Below, one piece after another: positions 28,481 through 38,857 of a stretch of 64,000 bases of DNA. Source of the DNA: Arsenophonus sp045399315 (GTDB lineage Bacteria > Pseudomonadota > Gammaproteobacteria > Enterobacterales > Enterobacteriaceae); assembly GCA_045399315.1 (NCBI GenBank), contig DAYVGO010000007.1, forward strand, positions 40,724-104,723, read 5' to 3'. Position 1 is the stretch's first letter; each line of letters begins with the position of its first letter. The notes beneath the pieces are model-generated. The model did no database searches. It was not told the origin of the DNA and saw only the letters and a list, made by a program, of their open reading frames with translations. The translations under genes were made by a program, and so were the position numbers.

Positions 28481-29408
28481 ATGTATCATCTGCGAGTACC
28501 AAAAACAGAAGCCGATTTTAAAAATTATTATCAGTTTCGTTGGGAGATGTTGTGTAAACCTTTCCATCAACCACCCGGCTCTGAAAAAGATGGCTATGAT
28601 TCGACCACTCATCATCAGATGATAGTTAATGAAACAGGTCAAACACTTGCAATTGGTCGTTTATATATTAATGCTGATGACGAAGGTGCTATTCGTTTTT
28701 TATCTGTCCATCCTAGTATGTGAGGCAAAGGATTAGGGAAACTGATTGCTATAGCATTGGAATCTGTTGCGCGTCAGGAAGGGGTAAAAAGAATAGTTTC
28801 TAGTGTACGTGAGGAAGCTGTTCCTTTTTTTCGTTGTTTAGGCTTTAAAAATCGAGGCCCTATTGCCAGTCAGTCTCTTAATACCAGTGAAGCATTTCTT
28901 AATGATAAAAAAGGTGCAAATGCTGGATAAAATTCTGCGTAGACCCAATTGGTGTAACGAATTACAAAAAATATGGCATGAAAAAATTACTTTAAGTGAA
29001 AAGATGGAAATAAAAATAGTGCAGTATACTGGTCAGAGTCTTATCACCAGTATGTCTGAAGCGAGAAATCAAAATCCCCATCATACCATTTTTGCTGATA
29101 GTCAGTTTTTATTAGCCATTTTAACCGGATGGGGGCTTATTTGGTTATTACTGCAAGAAAGACAGCTTGGTGGTGATATTATTTTGGTTGATGGGCATAT
29201 TCGTTATCATAAATCGATTGTTGGTCGCCCAAATGCCGTCGATGATCTTTGTAATATGTGGGGTGCTTTAGATAGACTAGCCAGAGGATGCCAGGCGGTA
29301 GTGGAGTTGGATGTTGATATTGGCAGTAATAAAAGTGATCACGCTTCGTTATTTACAGGCACTTACATGGTTTTAGCTTATGGTAAAAATCTGGCTTCCT
29401 TGCCATAA
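28481..29408 (+). pseudogene. fabY: Broken FabY (YiiD) acetyl-ACP synthesis enzyme
   Basis: FabY is a fusion of a GNAT-like acetyltransferase domain and a thioesterase-like hot-dog domain, and can prime fatty acid synthesis. It starts at 28481 with AAGGATATTTT upstream and reads MYHLRVPKTEADFKNYYQF; the GNAT domain meets TGA after RFLSVHPSM (codon 81) and continues GKGLGKLIAIALESVARQEG. A frameshift near 28865 leads to the second domain, which is whole: EKMEIKIVQYTGQSLITSM, QNPHHTIFADSQF, GWGLIWLLLQER and LARGCQAVVELDV. The second part could in theory be made alone from 28863, but has no obvious ribosome site. Confidence 0.9.
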
Positions 29409-29436
29409 TGTTGAAATTGCCCACTAATTGGTGTGA

Positions 29437-31149
29437 CTAAAGGTTTTCTTTATTAGTTGTTGTCAATGGTATTTGACCATCCTTTAGTGCTGTCACTTCA
29501 CCTTTAATCATAGTGTAATTCTTTCTTTCTCCGTTAGGGATTTGGTAGGATAGTTCTCCTGCCAATGTTTGAGAAATCGGATTGGCCAATAAGTTGCCTT
29601 TCAATGTGAAATTGAAATCCGCTAATGTTTGTATGGATAAATTTTTCCATCCCCACTGATTTAATATTGCTAAATTAACATTTATTCCTTTTGCAGATAA
29701 TGAAAAAGGCTCTTCATTGGTTTGTTGTTCAACATTAGTGGTCAATTTTACTAAACCATTTTCTACATTGGTATTGAGTTCGACAGCAAAAGAATGATCA
29801 CTATGCGAAGAAATTTTTATAAAAGGTCGTCGTAACATAATTTGGTTGAGTGTACCACTATTAGCATTGAAGGCCCCTTTTCCTTGCCAAAATCCCCATT
29901 TTTGTTGTTGGATCAAATCCATATTCGTTAAATAACCATTAACATCAGTCAATTCAAAGGGAAAATGGGCGTCAATATCCATAAGTAAAGAATTACTTAA
30001 TTTAAAATTGGTAATGTGTAATGAAGTGAGCCAATTGGGGACTGGTGATTTAAAAAAATTAAACCAATCATTCGGTAATTGATAACGTATTCCTGCTAAT
30101 TGGGCATTAATAATATTGATAGATTGCTGTTTGGTATGCCAAGTTGCTTCGATGTTAAAAATCCCTTTATAATAATAGCCTGAAAGAAGATTAACATGCA
30201 GCATATCATCGGTAAATGTCATATCGGCTACAAGCTGGCTAATTTGTTGGTTTTTATATATTAAATCATCAATGTTTAGACTGAATTCACTGTTAGAACT
30301 ATTCCAATTCCCAGCTGTAAGGACGATGTCAGTCACTTTACCTGATAGGCCTGCAATGGCCCAATCTTTTCCTTGAAAATTGCTATTGGTCAAATTCAGC
30401 TCTTTTATGGTTAATTTTTTAATATCGTGGAGTTTATTGCCCAATTCGGCGAGTGATGAAGAACATTGCCAACCCGTATTGGTTAACATTAATTTTGCTA
30501 AAGTAAGTGTTTGATCTGTGTATTTAATCGCATTGGCATTAATAAAGCCGTTATTAAGATAACTAGAAAGTTTATTGATGAAAAGAGAATGGGTTTTATA
30601 GCTTCCTTTTGTAAGCAAGGTTGTTAAGTGAACGTTATTAAGCTTAAACTGCTGGGCGGTAAATTGAAAATTGCCCTCTCCGAATGGGTTATTAGCAGTT
30701 GGTCGCCAGGGCGTTATTTCACCCGTGATATTGGTTGCTAGCAGATCGATATTGTCGATTCGATAACTAACATTCATGTTTTCTAATTGTAATATTTTAC
30801 TGTTGAAAGGTAAAATTTGTCCGGACGGTGGTAGGGTTAATTGACCTTCAGTAAGAACTAACTGATGTAACCATGAGCTTGTAAGTATCTTTTGCCAGAG
30901 CAATTCAAAAGTAATTTGTTTGGCATTTAGGTTAAAACTATTTTTTTTATTATGGATAGCAACATCTTGTAATACTAATTCACCAGGTGTAGTTAGTTGA
31001 TGACTGATAAAGCCAATTTTTATATCATATTGGGTATATTTACTTAATAAATCACTTAGTTGTTTTGCTCCCCACTGAGTTTGTATGATCAGGTAAGTAA
31101 ATATGATCACTATAAGGAGCGAAAGAATGAGGTTTTTTAGCCAGCGCAA
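29437..31149 (-). CDS. yicH: AsmA-like membrane-anchored protein YicH
   Basis: A 570-residue protein of the AsmA/TamB-related group, whose members are thought to help move lipids between membranes. It starts with TTG (31149) preceded by GAGGACAC. One N-terminal membrane anchor (about residues 6-24, ILSLLIVIIFTYLII) is followed by QTQWGAKQLSDLLSKYTQYDI, the usual N-terminal AsmA-like segment, and then by a long, repetitive beta-rich periplasmic part. Length and parts such as LSYKNPDWAIAGL-like and LPNDWFNFFKSPVPNWL fit E. coli YicH (569 residues). xanP, which sits beside it in E. coli, is absent, so gltS is now its neighbour. Confidence 0.85.
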   Translation of the reverse strand: MRWLKNLILSLLIVIIFTYLIIQTQWGAKQLSDLLSKYTQYDIKIGFISHQLTTPGELVLQDVAIHNKKNSFNLNAKQITFELLWQKILTSSWLHQLVLTEGQLTLPPSGQILPFNSKILQLENMNVSYRIDNIDLLATNITGEITPWRPTANNPFGEGNFQFTAQQFKLNNVHLTTLLTKGSYKTHSLFINKLSSYLNNGFINANAIKYTDQTLTLAKLMLTNTGWQCSSSLAELGNKLHDIKKLTIKELNLTNSNFQGKDWAIAGLSGKVTDIVLTAGNWNSSNSEFSLNIDDLIYKNQQISQLVADMTFTDDMLHVNLLSGYYYKGIFNIEATWHTKQQSINIINAQLAGIRYQLPNDWFNFFKSPVPNWLTSLHITNFKLSNSLLMDIDAHFPFELTDVNGYLTNMDLIQQQKWGFWQGKGAFNANSGTLNQIMLRRPFIKISSHSDHSFAVELNTNVENGLVKLTTNVEQQTNEEPFSLSAKGINVNLAILNQWGWKNLSIQTLADFNFTLKGNLLANPISQTLAGELSYQIPNGERKNYTMIKGEVTALKDGQIPLTTTNKENL

Positions 31150-31638
31150 TCGTGTGTCCTCTTTATCATAATTGCTTAGTTACAATTTTGCTTTATGCTG
31201 TAATCAACATTTGTTTAATATTAAAATAAAAAGAAATTATTTGGCTAATGAAATTTTCCCGATCACTAGCAAAAAATAGTTGTGTATGAGATAAATATAT
31301 TTCGGAGTTTAATGGCTTATTTTTAAAAAGCTATGGGCTGAATAATTGGTAGGTTTTAACTGCTAAATAACACATTTTAATGGCTGACGTCAAAAAATAA
31401 TCACTTATCTGTTGTAGTATACTCTAATAGAGCTATCAGTCTTATCAAATTTTTTAGGTTTTCACTTGTATTGAAAGCAAAAATTAACTTTAATCAATGA
31501 GCCTGCTTATAATTTTTTTCTTGTCTTAATTAGTATATCTAAAAAGTTAAAATTTTATTGGCTTTGTGTTGTTACCTAACACTCACAACATCTTATTTTG
31601 GTTTTTCATAAAAATTAACAATAAAATGAGGTACGCAA
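31150..31638. other. Intergenic DNA between yicH and gltS
   Basis: About 490 bases between divergent genes, AT-rich, where xanP is expected from E. coli order. I found no XanP-like frame. It must hold the promoters of yicH and gltS. A short palindrome TGACGTCA lies near 31384, of unknown meaning. Confidence 0.45.
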
Positions 31639-32871
31639 ATGTATTATTTGGATGTCTATAGCACCTTCGTTGCTGCTACTTTAGTATTATTACTTGGACG
31701 TAAGCTTGTACAGTCGGCCACTGTTTTAAAAAAATATACTATTCCTGAACCGGTTGCCGGTGGGTTACTTGTTGCACTAGTTCTTTTGTTATTGAAAACA
31801 ACTTTTGATTGGGGAATAAGCTTTAACTTATCTCTGCAAGAGCCGATGATGTTAGCTTTTTTTGCCACAATTGGGCTAAATGCTAATTTGATTAGCTTAA
31901 AAGCCGGTGGTAAGACACTGTTTATTTTTATCTTTGTGGTTGTTGGTTTACTTTTTGTGCAAAATACAATTGGAATTGCCTTGTCAAAGTTATTAGGTCT
32001 TGATCCATTGATGGGGTTATTGGCCGGTTCTATTACCTTGTCCGGTGGTCATGGAACAGGTGGTGCTTGGGGTAAAATTTTTACCCAATATTATGGCTTT
32101 CAAAGCGCGACTGAAGTTGCAATGGCTTGTGCAACATTTGGTTTAGTATTTGGCGGGTTGATTGGTGGTCCTATAGCGCGCTTCTTGGTTGGTAATATGA
32201 AAACACCAGATACTACGCAAAATTTAGAAGATGATAAAGAAATCCCTATGGCATTTGAAAAGCCACAAACGGGGCGAGTAATAAGTTCTTTAGTGTTAAT
32301 AGAAACATTAGCCATGATTGCGATTTGTATAGTAGTGGGTAAATTTGTTTCACAGTGGCTCTTGGAAAGTTATCAGTTTACTTTACCTACTTTTGTTTGT
32401 GTTTTATTTACCGGGATTATTTTAAGTAATAGCTTATCTTGGGTCGGTTTCTACCGAGTATTTGATCACGCGGTTTCTGTTTTAGGTAATGTCAATTTGT
32501 CACTTTTTTTAGCAATGGCATTAATGAGTTTAAAACTTTGGGAATTGGCTTCGTTAGCGATACCGATGCTCATCATTTTGTTAGTCCAAGCAATTGTAAT
32601 GGGCCTATATGCTATTTTTGTTACCTTTCCAGTTATGGGGAAAAATTATGATGCAGCAGTACTTGCGGCCGGTCATTGTGGTTTTGGTTTAGGTGCAACT
32701 CCGACAGCGATTGCTAATATGCAGACAGTAACCGATCGATTTGGTCCTTCTCATTTGGCTTTTCTTGTTGTGCCAATGGTTGGTGCTTTCTTTATTGACA
32801 TTATTAATGCATTAATTATTAAATTTTATCTATGGCTACCCATTTTCCCTAGCCCAATAATGAATGGGTAA
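31639..32871 (+). CDS. gltS: Sodium/glutamate symporter GltS
   Basis: Inner-membrane importer coupling Na+ to L-glutamate. 410 residues (E. coli 401). It begins MYYLDVYSTFVAATLVLLLG, with AATGAGG upstream. It has two inverted halves with about ten membrane segments; the first pore-loop signature SGGHGTGGAWG lies near residues 136-146, and the matching AGHCGFGLGATPTAIANM lies near 345-362. Transport of glutamate may be useful in an organism that has lost PEP carboxylase. It has a strong terminator and convergent recG downstream. Confidence 0.95.
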   Translation: MYYLDVYSTFVAATLVLLLGRKLVQSATVLKKYTIPEPVAGGLLVALVLLLLKTTFDWGISFNLSLQEPMMLAFFATIGLNANLISLKAGGKTLFIFIFVVVGLLFVQNTIGIALSKLLGLDPLMGLLAGSITLSGGHGTGGAWGKIFTQYYGFQSATEVAMACATFGLVFGGLIGGPIARFLVGNMKTPDTTQNLEDDKEIPMAFEKPQTGRVISSLVLIETLAMIAICIVVGKFVSQWLLESYQFTLPTFVCVLFTGIILSNSLSWVGFYRVFDHAVSVLGNVNLSLFLAMALMSLKLWELASLAIPMLIILLVQAIVMGLYAIFVTFPVMGKNYDAAVLAAGHCGFGLGATPTAIANMQTVTDRFGPSHLAFLVVPMVGAFFIDIINALIIKFYLWLPIFPSPIMNG

Positions 32872-32900
32872 GATGGATGGCATCTTTTAACGTAGATAGA

Positions 32901-32926
32901 GCCGCTGTTTTTCAGCGGTTTTTTAG
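32901..32926 (+). terminator. Intrinsic terminator of gltS
   Basis: GCCGCTG and CAGCGG pair around a five-T loop and are followed by TTTTTT, about 30 bases after the gltS stop. Confidence 0.9.
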
Positions 32927-32956
32927 TCAGTCAGGGATTAGTGTGGTTAATTGATA

Positions 32957-35038
32957 TTAAGCGTTGCTATATTGTGAACGTTCAGGTAACCAACGTTCAA
33001 TCAGGGCCTTGCTATGATCGGGATAATGTTGTTGCAAATATTGGGCAGTGTTTCTGATTTCAGGCAATAGTTCTTGATCACGCATTAAATCAGCTACTTT
33101 GAATTCTGCATTTCCTGTTTGGCGAGTACCTAACAACTCTCCTGGACCACGAATTTCTAAATCTTTTTGCGCAATTATAAAACCATCATTGCTATCTCTA
33201 AGCACTTGCAAACGTAATTTAGCCGTATAAGTGAGTGGAGTTTTATAAAGTAAAACACAATGTGAGGCAATAGCCCCCCTGCCAACACGCCCTCTTAGTT
33301 GATGTAACTGAGCAAGCCCCAAACGTTCTGGATTTTCAATAACTATTAAACTGGCATTTGGCACGTCTACTCCTACTTCAATAACCGTAGTTGCGACTAA
33401 TAGTTGTAGCTTATTGGCTTTAAAATCTGCCATCACTTTTTGCTTTTCAGCAGATTTCATTCGCCCATGAACTAAGCCAATATTTAATTCGGGCAATGCG
33501 TGTGCGAGCTCTTCTTGTGTCGCTTGAGCTGCTTGTGCTTCAAGTACTTCAGAGTCATTAATTAATGTACATACCCAATAAACTTGTCGCTTTTCTATCT
33601 GGCAGGCTTTTTTCACACGTTGAATAATTTCATTGCGACGGGTATCAGGAATGGCAACCGTTGTAATAGGAGTTCTGCCTGGCGGTAGTTCATCAATAAT
33701 TGAATTATCCAGATCCGCATAAGCTGTCATAGCTAGAGTACGTGGGATCGGTGTTGCTGTCATGATTAATTGATGAGGATAAATTCCGTGCTGTTGGCCT
33801 TTTTGCCATAGTGCCAAACGTTGATGTACGCCAAAGCGATGTTGCTCATCAATAATCACTAATACTAATGAGTTGAATTCAACCTGCTCCTGGAAAATTG
33901 CATGGGTACCAATTATCATTGCTACTTCGCCTCGTGCAATAGCTTCTTGCTGGATCAGTCTGGATTTTCCTTTTTGTTTACCTGATAACCAACCGACTTG
34001 GATACCAAGTGGTTCTAACCATTGTCGAAAGGTATTACTATGTTGTTCTGCTAATAATTCGGTTGGTGCCATTAGTGCTGCCTGTTTACCATGGGCGATA
34101 GCACGAATTGCGGCAAATAAAGCCACTAATGTTTTACCAGAACCGACATCACCTTGCACTAAACGCATCATAGGGGTTGCTTTAGCAAGATCTGATTCAA
34201 TTTCATTGATAACACGTTGTTGAGCTTTGGTTGGTATATAGGGTAGCCGTGCCAGCAATTTTGGTTTTAAATTGTTTTCTGCGGCTAGCGGTTGAGCTAA
34301 AAATCGCTGCGTTTTAGTTCGAACCGTTAGCATACTTAATTGATGGGCTAATAATTCCTCGAATATTAACCGGCGTTGTGCTGGATGCTTGCTCTTTTCA
34401 AGTATATTCAGTGGGATATCGGGAGGAGGACGATGAAGTATTTGAATGGCTTGTGGTAAGCTTATCAGCCCTTGATTAAACAGGGGCGGTATCAACTCGT
34501 TAATCACGCAGGTATCAAGTAGCGTTAACGCTTGATCGATAAGTTTGCGTAAAGTTATTTGACGTATTCCTTCGGTCGTTGGATAAATTGGCGTTAATGT
34601 ATCTTGCAATTCAATATGATCAGCATTTGGTTTAATTTTATATTCAGGATGAATAATTTCTGGGCCTAAATTGCCACGCCGGATTTCACCATAAGCAACA
34701 ACATATTTGCCGACTGCCAGACTATTCTTCATCGCTTTAGAAAAGTTAAAAAACCGTAGGGTTAATGTTCCAGAACCATCACTAATTTGGCTGGTCATCA
34801 TTCGTTTACGTCCAAATATGATTTTAGTTTGTAATATTTCGCCACATACGGTCACCGAGCTGCCAAGTTGAATATCACTAATAGCATAAAGCTGAGTTTG
34901 ATCTTCATAACGTAAGGGGAGATGAAAGAGGAGATCCTGGATAGTACGAAGCCCCATTTTATTGAGCTTTTCTGCTTGTGTTGTAGCAACACCGTTTAGT
35001 GATGTTAATGGAATAGCATCAAGCAACTTCCCCCTCAT
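32957..35038 (-). CDS. recG: RecG, branched-DNA helicase
   Basis: Helicase that drives fork reversal and branch migration of Holliday junctions and D-loops. 693 residues, the same as E. coli. An N-terminal wedge/OB domain (about 1-200), Walker A QGDVGSGKT near 300, DEQHRFG near 395, TATPIPRTLAMT near 425, and the RGRVGRG motif VI near 590. The RecG signature DGFIIAQKDLEIRGPGELLG and the C-terminal LIERWLPERSQY complete it. The ATG overlaps the trmH stop by four bases (ATGA), so the two are translationally coupled at the end of the gmk-rpoZ-spoT-trmH-recG operon. Confidence 0.98.
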   Translation of the reverse strand: MRGKLLDAIPLTSLNGVATTQAEKLNKMGLRTIQDLLFHLPLRYEDQTQLYAISDIQLGSSVTVCGEILQTKIIFGRKRMMTSQISDGSGTLTLRFFNFSKAMKNSLAVGKYVVAYGEIRRGNLGPEIIHPEYKIKPNADHIELQDTLTPIYPTTEGIRQITLRKLIDQALTLLDTCVINELIPPLFNQGLISLPQAIQILHRPPPDIPLNILEKSKHPAQRRLIFEELLAHQLSMLTVRTKTQRFLAQPLAAENNLKPKLLARLPYIPTKAQQRVINEIESDLAKATPMMRLVQGDVGSGKTLVALFAAIRAIAHGKQAALMAPTELLAEQHSNTFRQWLEPLGIQVGWLSGKQKGKSRLIQQEAIARGEVAMIIGTHAIFQEQVEFNSLVLVIIDEQHRFGVHQRLALWQKGQQHGIYPHQLIMTATPIPRTLAMTAYADLDNSIIDELPPGRTPITTVAIPDTRRNEIIQRVKKACQIEKRQVYWVCTLINDSEVLEAQAAQATQEELAHALPELNIGLVHGRMKSAEKQKVMADFKANKLQLLVATTVIEVGVDVPNASLIVIENPERLGLAQLHQLRGRVGRGAIASHCVLLYKTPLTYTAKLRLQVLRDSNDGFIIAQKDLEIRGPGELLGTRQTGNAEFKVADLMRDQELLPEIRNTAQYLQQHYPDHSKALIERWLPERSQYSNA

Positions 35039-35766
35039 GTGGTTAATTCTCCAGAGTGCGTTTTTTTACCTGGTACTTTAGTCGATTGCATTGCTGCCCA
35101 CCATGCATCACTGGCAACAATTTCGCCATGTTCATTAATCAATGGCTGGGGAAGGCCTTTATGTTTTAAAACGGCGGCTAAAACCGGATAATCGCCCACA
35201 AACAGCCATTTTTGTTGTTCTTCTTCAGATAGCTGACTAAAACGGCTATCATACATATTATTAGCATTCTGTCTTTGCCGCTGCGCTTCATAAAGAATTA
35301 AAACAGAAGCAACCGAGACATTTAATGACTGTACCATACCCATCATAGGAATTAGAGTATTATGATCAGCTAGCGCCAGATCTCGTTTAGAAATGCCGGT
35401 TCGTTCTTGTCCTAAGATGATACCGGTTAGTTGAGTATAATCTATTTGCCAAAAGTCGACAGCTTTGTTAGTAAGGTGCGTGGCTAGGATTTGCATACCA
35501 GCAGCTTTACAGCCAGAGATTGCATTTTCGATAATAGTATAGCTTTTTACTTTTACCCAGTGATTACTGCCTGCTGCAGCGGCAGATAAGTTTTTGCTAC
35601 TATTTTGGTACCAGATTGCATGAATTTCCGGTATTCCAACAGCATTAGCAGTACGGATGACAGCAGAAATATTATGGGGTTTGTGTACATTTTCAAGGCA
35701 AACCGTCAAATCAGGTTGGCGCATAGCAATCACTTGACGAATGCGAGCATAACGTTTTGAGTTCAT
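35035..35766 (-). CDS. trmH: tRNA (guanosine(18)-2'-O)-methyltransferase TrmH
   Basis: SPOUT methyltransferase making Gm18 in the tRNA D-loop with S-adenosylmethionine. 243 residues (E. coli 229; the extra residues are C-terminal). Knot motifs: motif 1 ENVHKPHNISAVIRTANAVG (about 24-43) with the catalytic Arg, motif 2 GIILGQERTGIS (about 134-145), and motif 3 IPMMGMVQSLNVSVASVLILY (about 157-177). It lies four bases after spoT and overlaps recG. Confidence 0.97.
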   Translation of the reverse strand: MNSKRYARIRQVIAMRQPDLTVCLENVHKPHNISAVIRTANAVGIPEIHAIWYQNSSKNLSAAAAGSNHWVKVKSYTIIENAISGCKAAGMQILATHLTNKAVDFWQIDYTQLTGIILGQERTGISKRDLALADHNTLIPMMGMVQSLNVSVASVLILYEAQRQRQNANNMYDSRFSQLSEEEQQKWLFVGDYPVLAAVLKHKGLPQPLINEHGEIVASDAWWAAMQSTKVPGKKTHSGELTT

Positions 35767-35769
35767 GAT

Positions 35770-37887
35770 TTAGTTCCGGTTACGGCTGATGCGTAAGACA
35801 TCAGGCATGATACGGATTTTTTTCATAATATTAGCTAATTGAATACGATTTTTGGTGGTTAAGCGAATAAATGTACAATAAACACGTCCATCTTTCTCTT
35901 CGGTATTCATACTTTGAATACTAGAGTTTGCACTATTAATTGCTGCTGTTAAATTAGCTAAAGCACCTTGGTGATTAATCATATCGACTTTAATTTCAGC
36001 AATGAAGTTGTTATTAACGTCTTCATCCCACTCTACATGCATAAATTTTTCTGGCTCTTTTTGATAACCTCGAATATTACGACACGACTCGTGGTGTATA
36101 ACTAAACCTTTACCTGGGCTAATATGAGCAACAATTGGATCGCCGGGGATCGGACGACAACACTTAGCAAAGGTTATTAATACACCTTCTGCTCCTTTAA
36201 TAGGTAGTTTATTACGGTTGTCAGAATTATCTGCAATAATGTTATTTATACTAGCATTGCCTAATAAATTATGGGCCACAACGACACTCATGGTATTGCC
36301 AAGGCCAACTTCCGCTAGCAAATCATCAACCGAGTGAAGCTTCATTCTTGCCAGTTCTTTATCAATATTTTCTTGCGGAATATCGCCCAGTTTATTACCA
36401 TTGCCTAAAGCATGATTGAGTAATCGACGACCTAAACTAATTGAATCTTCTCGTTTAAGGTTTTTTAGTAGGTGGCGTATTTTTGCTCTGGCTTTAGAGC
36501 TAACGACAAAATTCAACCAAGCTGCGTTCGGTCTTGCGCCAGGGGCTGTAATAATTTCGATTGTTTGTCCGGTACTTAACGATTGAGATAGAGGATAGGG
36601 TTGGCGATCAACACGTGCGCCAACACATGCATGGCCAATATCAGTATGAACGGCATAGGCGAAATCAACAGGTGTTGCGCCGGTAGGTAACTCGACAATT
36701 CTACCTTCAGGGGTAAAAACATAAATTTCGTCAGGAAACAGATCAGATTTTACACTTTCGATAAATTCAAATGAATTACCTGCACTCTGTTGCAGCTCAA
36801 GTAAGCTTTGCATCCAGCGTTGTGCTCTAATTTGAGCAGTGGTGCCAGATTCTCCTTGTTCTTTATAAGCCCAATGAGCAGCAACACCCATTTCTGCCAT
36901 CTGATCCATATCTTCAGTACGAATTTGTACTTCAATGGGAACACCGTGTGGCCCAATCATGGATGTATGTAACGATTGATAGCCGTTTGCTTTGGGAATA
37001 GCAATATAATCTTTCACCCGTCCTGGCCGGGGATTATATAAACTATGCACTTGCCCAAGAACGCGGTAGCATGTATCAACGTCCTTAACAATAATCCGAA
37101 AGGCATAAATATCCATAATTGAATGGAAGCGCTGCTCTTTCAGATGCATTTTACGGTATATTGAATAGAGATGTTTTTCTCGACCACTAACTCGACAAGG
37201 AATTCTGGCTTCCAATAATCTACCTTCAATTTCGGACAGTATCTTTTGTATCATCTCTTTTCGGTTACCACGAGCGGCTTTGACGACTTTTTTAATAACT
37301 CGGTAGCGATTAGGATATAGAGCTTCAAAGCCCAACTCTTCCAATTCAGTTTTGAGATGATGAATACCAAGACGATGTGCTAGTGGGCTATAAATTTCTA
37401 ATGTTTCTCTCGCTATCCTGCGACGCTTATCAGCACGAAGGGAACCTAAAGTACGCATATTATGTGTTCGGTCTGCTAGTTTGATTAAAATGACACGGAT
37501 ATCTTGTACCATGGCCATAATCATTTTGCGAAAATTTTCTGCTTGAGCTTCTTTTTTATTGCGGAAGTTGAGTTTATCGAGTTTTGATGCCCCTTCAACT
37601 AGGCCAGCAACTGTTTTACCAAGAAGTTGTTTTATATCCTGAAAAGTTGCTGGTGTGTCCTCGATAACATCATGTAATAAGGCGGCCATCAAGGTTTCAT
37701 GGTCTAAACGCATTTCCGCTAAAATGCACGCCACTGCGACTGGATGTGTAATATAAGGTTCGCCACTTGATCGGGTTTGGCCTTCATGTGCATCCCGGGC
37801 GACAATATAAGCTTGTTTCAGTAACAATATATGCTCTTTCGGCAGATAGTCCTGAACAATTTGATTGAGACTTTCAAACAGGTACAA
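35770..37887 (-). CDS. spoT: SpoT, bifunctional (p)ppGpp hydrolase/synthetase
   Basis: Main hydrolase and weak synthetase of the alarmone ppGpp, answering carbon, iron and lipid starvation. 705 residues (E. coli 702). The HD hydrolase domain is N-terminal: YITHPVAVACILAEM, LLHDVIEDT (His-Asp near 72-73) and KLADRTHNMRTLG near 140. The synthetase domain (about 230-360) includes GREKHLYSIYRKM, MDIYAFRI and PKANGYQSLHTSM. TGS (about 390-450; EIYVFTPEGRIVELP), a conserved-Cys helical part (AKCCRPIPGDPI near 590) and a C-terminal ACT domain complete it. Both activities look intact. Nineteen bases separate it from rpoZ. Confidence 0.98.
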   Translation of the reverse strand: MYLFESLNQIVQDYLPKEHILLLKQAYIVARDAHEGQTRSSGEPYITHPVAVACILAEMRLDHETLMAALLHDVIEDTPATFQDIKQLLGKTVAGLVEGASKLDKLNFRNKKEAQAENFRKMIMAMVQDIRVILIKLADRTHNMRTLGSLRADKRRRIARETLEIYSPLAHRLGIHHLKTELEELGFEALYPNRYRVIKKVVKAARGNRKEMIQKILSEIEGRLLEARIPCRVSGREKHLYSIYRKMHLKEQRFHSIMDIYAFRIIVKDVDTCYRVLGQVHSLYNPRPGRVKDYIAIPKANGYQSLHTSMIGPHGVPIEVQIRTEDMDQMAEMGVAAHWAYKEQGESGTTAQIRAQRWMQSLLELQQSAGNSFEFIESVKSDLFPDEIYVFTPEGRIVELPTGATPVDFAYAVHTDIGHACVGARVDRQPYPLSQSLSTGQTIEIITAPGARPNAAWLNFVVSSKARAKIRHLLKNLKREDSISLGRRLLNHALGNGNKLGDIPQENIDKELARMKLHSVDDLLAEVGLGNTMSVVVAHNLLGNASINNIIADNSDNRNKLPIKGAEGVLITFAKCCRPIPGDPIVAHISPGKGLVIHHESCRNIRGYQKEPEKFMHVEWDEDVNNNFIAEIKVDMINHQGALANLTAAINSANSSIQSMNTEEKDGRVYCTFIRLTTKNRIQLANIMKKIRIMPDVLRISRNRN

Positions 37888-37906
37888 GGCAGGCCTACCT
37901 TATCGG

Positions 37907-38182
37907 TTAACGACGACCTTCAGCAATAGCAGACACTGCTTGCATTTCTGTAGCTTCTTGTTCCTGTGGTTCTTGACGTTCACGTACATTAAGAATTTGA
38001 GCATTAATCAACCCTGATTCGATTTCACGTAATGAAATAACTGTAACCTTATCATTTTCTTCTTTAACTAATGGACTTTTACCATTAATCTGTAGTTGAC
38101 GTGCACGACCTGCCGCCACTAAAACTAAGTCGAAACGATTACCAATTTTCTCTACAGCGTCTTGAACTGTTACACGTGCCAT
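37907..38182 (-). CDS. rpoZ: RNA polymerase omega subunit
   Basis: 91 residues, the same as E. coli. MARVTVQDAVEKIGNRFDLV begins the conserved fold that clamps the beta' C-terminus; ends AIAEGRR. Omega also forms one ppGpp site on RNA polymerase, and it lies in an operon with spoT. Confidence 0.98.
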   Translation of the reverse strand: MARVTVQDAVEKIGNRFDLVLVAAGRARQLQINGKSPLVKEENDKVTVISLREIESGLINAQILNVRERQEPQEQEATEMQAVSAIAEGRR

Positions 38183-38233
38183 AATATTACTCCAAAGATA
38201 AAGAAATGACCGGATATGATACTGAACCTTTGC

Positions 38234-38857
38234 TCAGTCTGCCAATAATTTATTAATTAAAGTATTATGTCGCTGAATCTGACGTTCTAAACGTAGGCGC
38301 TCAGATCGAATAATAGATTGTAAATCTCTTAGTGCAGTATGGAAATCATCGTTAACAATAATGTAATCATATTCGTTATAATGTTTTATTTCAGCAATAG
38401 CTTGTGCCATACGCTGTTTAATTGTTTCTTCACTATCTTGCCCGCGACCAAGTAAACGGCGCAGTAATTCATCTTTAGAGGGCGGTAAGATAGAAATGGA
38501 GCGAGCGGAGGGCATTTTCTGGCGAATTTGTTGTGCGCCCTGCCAATCGATATCTAAAAATACATCGCCACCACTGTTAATAATTTCTTCGATAGCTGCA
38601 CGGGAAGTTCCATAATAGTTGCCGAAAACGCAGGCATATTCAAGAAAATCATTATCGTCGATCATCTGGTGAAATTTACTTTCAGTAACGAAATAGTAAT
38701 GTTCACCGTCTTTTTCACCAGGGCGTATCGCTCTAGTGGTATGTGAAATAGAAACTTGTATGTCATATAAAGGCTGCGTTTTTAATAAAGCCTGAATAAG
38801 ACTCGATTTGCCTGCACCGCTTGGAGCAGACACAATATATAACGCTCCTTGAATCAT
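38234..38857 (-). CDS. gmk: Guanylate kinase
   Basis: Phosphorylates GMP to GDP with ATP; essential for nucleotide supply. 207 residues (E. coli 207). P-loop SAPSGAGKSSL near residues 9-19, GMP-binding SHTTRAIRPGEKDGEHYYF near 39-57, lid region RRLLGRGQDSEETIKQRM near 130-147, and YIIVNDDF near 165. It is the first gene of the gmk-rpoZ-spoT-trmH-recG operon. Confidence 0.98.
   Translation of the reverse strand: MIQGALYIVSAPSGAGKSSLIQALLKTQPLYDIQVSISHTTRAIRPGEKDGEHYYFVTESKFHQMIDDNDFLEYACVFGNYYGTSRAAIEEIINSGGDVFLDIDWQGAQQIRQKMPSARSISILPPSKDELLRRLLGRGQDSEETIKQRMAQAIAEIKHYNEYDYIIVNDDFHTALRDLQSIIRSERLRLERQIQRHNTLINKLLAD

Noticed and set aside
31384..31391. TGACGTCA palindrome upstream of gltS
   Set aside because: A single 8-base palindrome in 490 bases, with no second box and no known link to gltS.
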